A stretch of 64,000 bases of DNA, taken from positions 1 to 64,000 of the forward strand of contig CAVVAY010000013.1 of the NCBI GenBank assembly GCA_963746465.1, read 5' to 3'. Below the pieces are notes generated by a model. The model was not told the DNA's origin. It did no database searches and was given only the letters and a program-made list of their open reading frames with translations. Both the position numbers and the translations under genes were made by a program. Position 1 is the first letter of the stretch; each line of letters begins with the position of its first letter. This DNA comes from CAVVAY01 sp963746465 (GTDB taxonomy: Bacteria; Actinomycetota; Actinomycetes; JACCUZ01). Below are positions 8,809 to 15,142 of this stretch, in pieces.

Positions 8809-8840
8809 GGGCGCCCCGCGGATTCGTCCGCGGGGCGCCC
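8809..8840. terminator. Perfect 14-bp hairpin between convergent genes
   Basis: The arms are GGGCGCCCCGCGGA and its exact complement, with a TTCG tetraloop. It sits 2 bp after the VOC gene stop (plus strand) and 24 bp after the ScyD-like gene stop (minus strand), so it can serve both convergent transcripts. There is no U-tract on either side, which is common for terminators in GC-rich actinobacteria. Confidence 0.8.
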
Positions 8841-8864
8841 GGCTGCACTACGTCGACGCTGAGG

Positions 8865-9917
8865 TCAGGGCGTGAACTTCCGGATCCAGCCCGGGCCCTG
8901 CAGACCGCCCGCGACGAACAGCTTGCCCTTGTACCACTCGACCGCTGCCGGCTCCTCGACCGCGATGACCCGCTTCGCGACACCGTTCTTGATCGTCGAG
9001 ATCTGGCCGCCGAACAGCTCGGCCACGAAGACCTTGCCGTTCGGGGAGACCGCGAGGTCGGTGGCGCCGGCGAAGCCCTTGCCGATCTGCTGCATGGCAC
9101 CGGTCGACGGGTCGACGGTGTAGACCTTGCCGCGGGCGCCGAGGCTCGGGTCCTCAGGGCCGCCGGGCAGCAGCGACACGTAGATCAGGCCGTCGTGAAT
9201 CTCGACGTCGGTCGGCACCGGCTCGAACCAGAACTTGTGACCGACCGTGCAGCCCGGGAAGTGGAACTGCGAGGCGAGAGCCTTGGTGACCTTCAGCGGC
9301 TGCCCCGGCAGGGTCGCGATCTCGGTGCGGAAGCCGCTCGGGCTGACTGTGATGATGTCGTTGCCAGCAGCGTCAGCGACGACCGCGGTGCCGTCGGCCA
9401 TCAGCGCCGTGGCGTACGGGTGTGAGTCGACGATGCCGGTGTACGAGCCGCCGCCGACCTGCTCCGGGACCTTCTTCTCGCAGGCGCTGCTGATGTCGCG
9501 GAAGTTGTAGGTCACGTGCTTGTCCGGGTTGAACTGCTTCTCGAAACCACGAAGGTCGGCCCGGGTGGTGACCGTCCCGTCCGGCGCGAGGTGCTTGAGC
9601 TTGGCGAACTTCTTGCCGGCCTTGGTCTTGCCGGTCACGGTGAACAGGGTGCCCGGTCCCTTGGCCTGGACGCCCCCGACCTCGGTTTTCGGGTTGCGCT
9701 GGACGAGGTTCGTCCCGCCGCTGCCGTCGGTGCCGTAGCGGGTGAGCATCCCGCCGAAGTTCTGGGTGACGTAGATCTTGCCGTTGTCGACCGAGAGCGA
9801 CAGGGGTCCAGCGAGCCCCTGGACGAGCGGGGCCGAGGCGGCCTGTGCGGGCGAGGCGGCCAGGCCGGCGACGAGGCCGGCGGCCGCCGTGGCGGCCAGG
9901 ATCGAGCGAGCGCGCAT
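8865..9917 (-). CDS. Secreted ScyD/ScyE-family beta-propeller protein
   Basis: Exported protein of 350 residues. A Sec-type signal peptide is clear: MRARSILAATAAAGLVAG followed by a cleavage site near ASPAQAAS (about residue 27). The mature part has repeated strand motifs of the NHL/SMP-30 propeller kind (GPLSLSVDNGKIYVTQN, TDLAVSPNGKVFVAELFGG, AAVEWYKGKLFVAGG), matching the ScyD/ScyE family, which is widespread in actinobacteria outside scytonemin pathways. Function is unknown. ATG 9917 has GGAGGGG on the minus strand just upstream; the frame extends farther but without homology. Confidence 0.8.
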   Translation of the reverse strand: MRARSILAATAAAGLVAGLAASPAQAASAPLVQGLAGPLSLSVDNGKIYVTQNFGGMLTRYGTDGSGGTNLVQRNPKTEVGGVQAKGPGTLFTVTGKTKAGKKFAKLKHLAPDGTVTTRADLRGFEKQFNPDKHVTYNFRDISSACEKKVPEQVGGGSYTGIVDSHPYATALMADGTAVVADAAGNDIITVSPSGFRTEIATLPGQPLKVTKALASQFHFPGCTVGHKFWFEPVPTDVEIHDGLIYVSLLPGGPEDPSLGARGKVYTVDPSTGAMQQIGKGFAGATDLAVSPNGKVFVAELFGGQISTIKNGVAKRVIAVEEPAAVEWYKGKLFVAGGLQGPGWIRKFTP

Positions 9918-10082
9918 GTGCAGTTCCCCTCCATCGGTAACCAGGACACGCACAGGTTCTGTGTGCCTGGGCGTTCCTCGCACTGTATTCATGATCGGCG
10001 CGGCGACAAGGGGTGAGAACGCGAATTCGACGGTGTAGCCACCACCACTGTCGTCACGGCCCTCTCGAGACCTCCGGGAACG

Positions 10083-10116
10083 ACGAAGGCCCCCGTCTTG
10101 CGACGGGGGCCTTCGT
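10083..10116 (-). terminator. Rho-independent-type terminator of cspA
   Basis: A perfect 15-bp stem (ACGAAGGCCCCCGTC and its complement) with a TTGC loop lies 15 bp downstream of the cold-shock gene stop codon. Read on the plus strand it is followed by TGTTGTGTGT; on the minus strand by TCGTTCCC. It probably terminates cspA transcription. Confidence 0.85.
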
Positions 10117-10130
10117 TGTTGTGTGTCAGG

Positions 10131-10334
10131 TCAGACCGGGCGGACCGACTCCGCCTGCGGGCCGCGCTGGCCCTGCGTGATGTCGAACTCCACGCGCTGG
10201 TTCTCGTCGAGCGACTTGTAGCCGTCGCCCTGGATCGCCGAGAAGTGCACGAAGACGTCGGCGCCGCCGCCGTCCTGAGCGATGAAGCCGAAGCCCTTCT
10301 CGGAGTTGAACCACTTGACAGTGCCCTGAGCCAT
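10131..10334 (-). CDS. cspA: Cold-shock protein, CspA family
   Basis: Single-stranded nucleic-acid-binding OB-fold protein of 67 residues. Both RNP motifs are intact: KGFGFI (RNP1) and VFVHF (RNP2), following the standard start MAQGTVKWFN. It acts as an RNA chaperone in the cytoplasm. The ribosome-binding site AAGGAAG precedes the ATG on the minus strand by about 9 bases. The gene stands alone, with a strong terminator behind it and a leader of roughly 165 nt in front (see the leader entry). Confidence 0.95.
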   Translation of the reverse strand: MAQGTVKWFNSEKGFGFIAQDGGGADVFVHFSAIQGDGYKSLDENQRVEFDITQGQRGPQAESVRPV

Positions 10335-10511
10335 GTATCTGTCTTCCTTCTGGGTGAACGGTCGGGGCCGCGCACTGTGCGCGCCACCGGGCTGCTCGTG
10401 GACCGTCCTACGACCGAGAGATCTCGGGAGACAGGAAGGCCCGCGGTGTCAGAAATCCGCGGGCGTCAGAAACGTTCGGGGAATTGCTCACTGCAACCGC
10501 CGACCAGGCTA
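10335..10511 (-). promoter_or_regulatory. Long 5' leader and possible promoter of cspA
   Basis: On the minus strand, TAGCCT (plus 10506-10511) is a plausible -10 element, although no good -35 is seen. This would give a leader of about 165 nt. The leader contains an inverted repeat GCCCGCGG-N10-CCGCGGGC (10439-10464) and two copies of GTCAGAAA (10448-10455, 10465-10472). Long structured leaders control cold-shock mRNAs in other bacteria; a similar role here is inference. Confidence 0.35.
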
Positions 10512-10562
10512 GCAGGTGAGCGGCCAGGTGCACGCATCCGGCACGGAATGGAACGAATCCAC

Positions 10563-10766
10563 TCAACGCAGGACGACCCGCCCACCCGCGCAGTCCACCA
10601 CGTCCCCGGGAGCCAGCTGGCGGCCACGGCGGGTCTCGACCTGGCCGTTGACTCGCACCTCGCCGGAGTCGAGCAGGGCCCGCGCGGCGCCACCGGTGTC
10701 GACCAGGTCGACCAGCTTGAGCAGCTGACCGAGCCGAATGCCCTGCTCGCCGATCGCGACGTCCAT
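10563..10766 (-). CDS. S4-domain RNA-binding protein (YaaA/YlxQ-size)
   Basis: Small RNA-binding protein of 67 residues consisting of one S4 domain (GIRLGQLLKLVDLVDTGG, then ALLDSGEVRVNG and the Arg-rich turn ETRRGRQL). Such free-standing S4 proteins bind structured RNA, probably ribosomal; the specific target is unknown. The start at ATG 10766 is supported by TACGGT (plus 10773-10778) 6 bp before it, a leaderless arrangement. It is divergent from the toxin-like module. Confidence 0.8.
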   Translation of the reverse strand: MDVAIGEQGIRLGQLLKLVDLVDTGGAARALLDSGEVRVNGQVETRRGRQLAPGDVVDCAGGRVVLR

Positions 10767-10880
10767 CCGCTCACCGTACGACGGCCCTGTGGACAACCGC
10801 GGATCGGCCGCCCCAGGCGTGGGGGCTGTGGACAGCACACCTGCAAGGGCTGCCCGGCCCGGCAGCGTAGGGGCATGCGC

Positions 10881-11138
10881 GTGACAGTCGAGACCGAGGC
10901 GCTCGTCGGGCTGACCACCGGCGTGCGGGGCCTGGCCCGCGCCGCCAGGGCCATCGATGTGCCGTCTCCCCCGCCGTGCGAGGACGTCGCGGCGGCCGAC
11001 GCGGTCGGCGCCCTGCTCTCGGTCTGCGCCGAGCAGCTCGGGGCGATGTCCGCGGCGTTGTCGACGGTCGCCGTCCTGGTCGACACGGCCCGGTTCGACT
11101 ACACCCGGGCCGAGAACCGGGCGGTGCCGCTGCCGTGA
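10881..11138 (+). CDS. Small helical protein with YxxxE motif, putative type VII secretion partner
   Basis: A protein of 85 residues, almost entirely alpha-helical and Ala-rich (VGLTTGVRGLARAARA, then VGALLSVCAEQLGAMSAALSTVAVLVDTA). Near the C-terminus it has YTRAE, which fits the YxxxD/E export motif of WXG100-like ESX substrates. GTG 10881 is preferred because AGGGG lies 7 bp before it; ATG 10875 is too close to that site. Its stop overlaps the start of the WXG-like toxin gene (GTGA), so the two are coupled, as expected for an ESX pair. I do not recognise a named family; the role is inferred from size, motif and neighbour. Confidence 0.6.
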   Translation: MTVETEALVGLTTGVRGLARAARAIDVPSPPPCEDVAAADAVGALLSVCAEQLGAMSAALSTVAVLVDTARFDYTRAENRAVPLP

Positions 11139-12232
11139 CGGCCACCCTCGATGATCCGCTGCTCGGCTGGTCGCTCCCGGTCGACGACCCCGCCGTCACC
11201 GCCCGCACCGCCGACGGCCTGCTCGCCGCTGCCGACCGGCTCAGCTCGCTCGGGCGCCGGTTGGCGTCGATGCTGCCGGTTCAGCGCTGGTCCGGGGTGG
11301 CCTCCGCCGCCGCGGACCAGCGACTGGCCGTCACCGCATTCGCGCTCGGGCTGGAGCGCCGTCGGATGCTGCGCGCGGCCGAGGCGCTGACCCGGTTCAG
11401 CGGACAGGTCTCCGCGGCCCGGACACTGGCCGACGAGGCGACCCGGTTGCTGGCCGCCGCGCGGGCCGCCCAGGAGGTGGCTGACCTGACCGGCCCCGGC
11501 GGCATCGGGGGGGCAGGTGGGGCCGGCACCCGGCCCTCTGCCGGGTGGGGCGGCCACCGCACCGACGGCGCGCTCTACGACCCGCACGCGGTGGCGCTGC
11601 TCGACCGGGCCCGAGGCCGCGCTCACGACGCCCGCAGCTGCTACGACCGGGCAGCCCGCCGTCTCGCCGCTGAGCTCACCGAGCTGTCCGGACGCCGGGT
11701 GGTCCGGGCCGGCCTGTCGGCCCGGACCTGGCTCGACCTGGCCGGCTTCGTCCCGGTGGTCGGCGATGCCGTCGACGCCGGAAACGCGGGGGTCTATTTC
11801 GTGCAGGGCCGCTGGGGCGAGGGGCTGCTCACCGCCGCCGCGGTCGTGCCCGGCCCAGAGGGCTGGATCGCGGGCGGCGCCAAGATCGGCAGGGCGCTGG
11901 AGCACGCCGGCGACGTCGCGAAGGTCGTTGACGACGTGCCGGCCGACGTCCGCGCCCGCTACGTGCTCTCGCACCTCAGCGTCCGCGGCGACAACAAGAC
12001 GATCCGCATGCTCCCGGACGACGAGTCGGTCGAGCGGTTCTACCGCGACCAGCTCGAGCACCTTGGCGCGACAGAGGTGACGAGAAGTCGGAGAGGAATC
12101 GAATCCGTCACCACCCTGCCTTCAGGAGGGACCATCGGGTTCCGCACGTTCAGCGACAGCGGCGGCTACACGATCGATGTCGACGGCTTCCCTGGGCTGG
12201 GCCTGAAGCGCGTGCACCGGCCGCGAGACTGA
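11135..12232 (+). CDS. WXG-type polymorphic toxin-like protein with pretoxin region and C-terminal toxin domain
   Basis: A protein of 365 residues in three parts. Residues 1-115 are helical with a WSG motif at 52-54 followed by an Ala-rich helix, like WXG100/LXG-type secretion domains. Residues 116-146 form a Gly-rich linker, followed by helices to about 195. Residues 198-250 (LDLAGFVPVVGDAVDAGNAG, then GRWGEGLLTAAAVVPG) resemble the PT-TG pretoxin module found just before toxin tips. Residues 270-365 are the putative toxin; the tail TIGFRTFSDSGG and VDGFPGLGLKRVHRP suggests a small beta-rich nuclease, but I do not recognise the family. The gene is coupled to the upstream partner and followed 14 bp later by a possible immunity gene. 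The last about 180 bp look less GC-rich than the rest, as in exchangeable toxin tips. Confidence 0.6.
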   Translation: MTATLDDPLLGWSLPVDDPAVTARTADGLLAAADRLSSLGRRLASMLPVQRWSGVASAAADQRLAVTAFALGLERRRMLRAAEALTRFSGQVSAARTLADEATRLLAAARAAQEVADLTGPGGIGGAGGAGTRPSAGWGGHRTDGALYDPHAVALLDRARGRAHDARSCYDRAARRLAAELTELSGRRVVRAGLSARTWLDLAGFVPVVGDAVDAGNAGVYFVQGRWGEGLLTAAAVVPGPEGWIAGGAKIGRALEHAGDVAKVVDDVPADVRARYVLSHLSVRGDNKTIRMLPDDESVERFYRDQLEHLGATEVTRSRRGIESVTTLPSGGTIGFRTFSDSGGYTIDVDGFPGLGLKRVHRPRD

Positions 12233-12246
12233 GGGAGGATGCCGCC

Positions 12247-12621
12247 GTGCCTGTCGACGCCGCCCTGATCCCGCAGCTGCGCGCGGACACTCTCGCCGAC
12301 CTCGAGCGCGACTACGTCAACCTGTCCGCGATGTGTTTCGACGCCGGCCAGCTCGTCGGTGAGGAGAACCGCCAGATGATCCGCGAGCTGGTTCTCGAGA
12401 CCCTGGTGAGCCTGATCGACGATCCCGCAGCCAAAGTCGTGGACGCGCCGATGCGCTACACGTTCACCGACCCCGAGGAGCTGCGCCGCCACTTCGAGGC
12501 AGCGTGGCCGCGTGGCCATCGAAACTCGCTGCCCGGACAGCGCATCTTCTGGGTCCTCAAACGTGATGACGATTCCGGCAACGACGCCGCGGCCCCGAGC
12601 TCCGGGCGAGAGGACGCCTGA
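12247..12621 (+). CDS. Putative immunity protein for the upstream toxin-like gene
   Basis: A protein of 124 residues with no recognised domain. It is soluble, mixed alpha/beta and acidic at the N-terminus (LRADTLADLERDYVNLSAM), with a conserved-looking block YTFTDPEELRRHFEAAWP and LPGQRIFWVLKRDDD, then a disordered tail. It starts at GTG 12247, with GGGAGGA at 12233-12239. Its position 14 bp behind the toxin-like gene and its size match immunity proteins; this is inference from context. An alternative is an unrelated conserved hypothetical protein. Confidence 0.5.
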   Translation: MPVDAALIPQLRADTLADLERDYVNLSAMCFDAGQLVGEENRQMIRELVLETLVSLIDDPAAKVVDAPMRYTFTDPEELRRHFEAAWPRGHRNSLPGQRIFWVLKRDDDSGNDAAAPSSGREDA

Positions 12622-12631
12622 ACCCCGGTGA

Positions 12632-15079
12632 TCAGGCCTTGATCTTCGCGTTCGACGGGTCGTAGAGCGGGCGCAGCGATGCCGTTGCGGGGTGCAGCCG
12701 GCCGGCCACCTCGACCTGCCAGTCGGCTCCCTCCATCCAGGCCTTGTCGACGACCTCGGAGCCCTCGACCATCGCCAGCCCGACCGCACCGCCGAGGGTG
12801 TGGCCGTAGGACGCGGCGCGGACGTAGCCCACCGGCTTCCCGTCGCGCAGCACCGGCTCGGCGTGGTGCAGCATCGGTTCCGGGTCCGCGAGCAGCACCT
12901 GGACCAGGCGACGGGTCAGCGGACCTTCCGCCTTCTTCGCCTCGACCGCCGCCCGCCCGAGGAAGTCGTGGTCGAGGGCCACGGCGAACCCCAGGCCGGC
13001 CTCGAGCACCGAGTCGGTGTTGTCGATGTCGTGGCCGTAGTCGCGGTACCCCTTCTCCATCCGCAGGCTGGCAAGCGACTTCAGCCCCGCGTGCCGCAGG
13101 TCGTACGCCGGTCCGGCGGCCACCACCCGGTCGTACAGGTGGGTCGCCTGCTCGACCGGGACGTACAGCTCGTAGCCGAGCTCCCCGAGGTAGGTGATCC
13201 GGATGCACAGGGCACGGGCGAAGCCGACGTCGATCGAGCGCGCGGTGCGGAACGGGAACGCCTCGTTGGACAGGTCCACCGACGTCAGCGACTGGAGCAG
13301 CTCGCGCGAACGAGGTCCCTGCACGTTGAGCTGGGCGAACCCCGACGTCATGTCGGTGACGACGACGTGCCGGTCGCCGGCATGCCGCCGCATCCAGGTC
13401 TCGGCGTGCCGGTGCGCGGTGTCCGACGCGACCACCCAGTACCGCTCGTCGTCGAGCTTGGTGACCGTGAGGTCGGCCTCCAGGGTGCCGCCCTCGTTCA
13501 GCCACTGGGTGTAGGTGATGACACCGGGCTGCCCGTCGACATGGTTGGCCGAGAGCTGCTGCAGCAGGCCGCCGGCGTCCCGGCCCTGCACGAGGAACTT
13601 TGACATGAACGACATGTCCATCGCGATGACGTCCTCGCGGGCCGCCCGGTGCTCCGCCGCCCACAGGTCGAACCACTGCGGCTTGCCCCAGGTCAGCGGG
13701 CCCGGGTCGGGCGTCTGACCATCGGGGGCGTACCAGTCGGCGCCCTCCCAGCCGCTGACGTCCCGGAAGTAGGCACCGCGCGCAGCGAGCCGGTCGTGCA
13801 GAGCAGACCGCTTCGCGTCGCGGGCCGACTGCATCGAGCGGTTCGGGTAGTGGCACTGGTAGACCATGCCGAGCGACTCCACGGTGCGTGTCGCCCGGTA
13901 CTCCGGGTTGGCCTGGTAGCCGTGCAGGCGGTCGATGTTCATCCCGGTGATGTCCACGCCCGGTCGCCCGTCGACGATCCAGTGCGCGAGCACCCGGCCC
14001 AGCCCGCCACCGGTGAGGATGCCGATCGAGTTCAGCCCGGCAGCGACGAAGTAGTTGCGCACCTCCGGTGCCTCCCCCACCACGGGCTGGAGGTCCGGGG
14101 TGAAGCTCTCCGGCCCGCAGAAGAACTTCTTGATGCCCACCTCGGACGACACCGGGATCCGGGTCATCGCCTTCTCGAGGTAGGGGCTCATCCGGTCCCA
14201 GTCCGGCGCAAGCTCGCCGAACGAGAAGTCCTCGGGAACTCCGCCGACCTGCCACGGCGCGCAGACCGCCTCGAAGAGCCCGAGCATCAGGCCGCCGCCC
14301 TCTTCACGGAAGTAGCCGTAGCGGGCAGGGTCCTCCAGCACCGGCCAGTCGCCGGAGATGCCGGGGATCTCCTCGGTGAGCAGGTAGTAGTGCTCGGCGG
14401 CCTGCAGCGGGACGCTGACGCCGGTGCGCGCGGCGAGCTGCCGGGCCCACATGCCGGCGCAGTTCACGACGACCTCGCACTCGACATCGCCGTGAGCTGT
14501 CCGTACGCCGGTGACGGCGCCGCGGTCGGTGAGGACGTCGAGCACCGGCACCCCTTCGGCGATCCGGGCACCTGCCTGTCGAGCGCCGCGGGCCAGCGAC
14601 ATCGTGACGTCGACCGGGTTCGCCCGGCCGTCCTCGGCGACGTAGAAGCCGGCCAGCAGGTCGTCGGTACGGGCCAGCGGGAACAGCTCGCCGACCTCGC
14701 GGGCCGAGATCTCCTGCACATCGACACCACAGAGCCGGTTGAACGCCGACACCCGGCGGTACTCCTCGAGCCGGTCCGCGTCGCTGGCGACCTCGATGAA
14801 CCCGACCGGCTTGAACCCGGTGGCGAGACCGGTCTCGGCCTCCAGCCGGGAGTACAGGTCCCGGGTGTAGGTGCGCATCTCGGTCGAGGTCTCGGACGTC
14901 GAGCCGAAGGTCACCATCAGGCCCGCTGCGTGCCAGGTGGTGCCGCTGGTGAGCCGGTCCCGCTCCAGCAGCAGGACGTCCTCTCCGAGGTGGGCAAGGT
15001 GATAGGCGACCGACGTCCCGATGACACCCCCGCCGATCACGACGACTCGGGCGCGCTGCGGGAGGAGGGTCTCGGCCAT
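12632..15079 (-). CDS. FAD-dependent dimethylglycine/sarcosine dehydrogenase-like protein with GcvT domain
   Basis: Two-domain oxidative demethylase-like enzyme of 815 residues. The N-terminal DAO domain has the dinucleotide motif VVIGGGVIGTSVAYHL (13-28) and GTTWHAAG (46-53), where the His is the usual covalent-FAD position in dimethylglycine dehydrogenase. An FAO/GcvT region follows, and the C-terminal half is a GcvT aminomethyltransferase domain (VQGPRSRELL, GYVRAASYGHTLGGAVGLAM) that would pass the C1 unit to tetrahydrofolate. The likely substrate is a methylated amine such as dimethylglycine or sarcosine; specificity is not readable here. The start ATG has TAGGCT 6 bp before it (plus 15086-15091), suggesting a leaderless mRNA. 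It converges on the immunity-like gene with a 10-bp gap. Confidence 0.85.
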   Translation of the reverse strand: MAETLLPQRARVVVIGGGVIGTSVAYHLAHLGEDVLLLERDRLTSGTTWHAAGLMVTFGSTSETSTEMRTYTRDLYSRLEAETGLATGFKPVGFIEVASDADRLEEYRRVSAFNRLCGVDVQEISAREVGELFPLARTDDLLAGFYVAEDGRANPVDVTMSLARGARQAGARIAEGVPVLDVLTDRGAVTGVRTAHGDVECEVVVNCAGMWARQLAARTGVSVPLQAAEHYYLLTEEIPGISGDWPVLEDPARYGYFREEGGGLMLGLFEAVCAPWQVGGVPEDFSFGELAPDWDRMSPYLEKAMTRIPVSSEVGIKKFFCGPESFTPDLQPVVGEAPEVRNYFVAAGLNSIGILTGGGLGRVLAHWIVDGRPGVDITGMNIDRLHGYQANPEYRATRTVESLGMVYQCHYPNRSMQSARDAKRSALHDRLAARGAYFRDVSGWEGADWYAPDGQTPDPGPLTWGKPQWFDLWAAEHRAAREDVIAMDMSFMSKFLVQGRDAGGLLQQLSANHVDGQPGVITYTQWLNEGGTLEADLTVTKLDDERYWVVASDTAHRHAETWMRRHAGDRHVVVTDMTSGFAQLNVQGPRSRELLQSLTSVDLSNEAFPFRTARSIDVGFARALCIRITYLGELGYELYVPVEQATHLYDRVVAAGPAYDLRHAGLKSLASLRMEKGYRDYGHDIDNTDSVLEAGLGFAVALDHDFLGRAAVEAKKAEGPLTRRLVQVLLADPEPMLHHAEPVLRDGKPVGYVRAASYGHTLGGAVGLAMVEGSEVVDKAWMEGADWQVEVAGRLHPATASLRPLYDPSNAKIKA

Positions 15080-15142
15080 GCCGGGAGCCTAGGACCCGTC
15101 CCCGGCCCTTGCTGACTCCCCGGTCAGTTCACGAGTGCGGGA

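Noticed and set aside
10448..10472. Two copies of GTCAGAAA as the start of a repeat array
   Set aside because: Only two 8-bp copies, 17 bp apart; too few for CRISPR or an iteron set. Kept only as part of the cspA leader.
10875..10880. ATG 10875 as the start of the small type VII-like gene
   Set aside because: The AGGGG ribosome-binding site ends 1 bp before it; GTG 10881, in the same frame, has normal spacing.
15112..15127. CTGAC-N6-GTCAG hairpin as terminator between the penicillin acylase and dehydrogenase genes
   Set aside because: A 5-bp stem with no T-tract is too weak to support a terminator.
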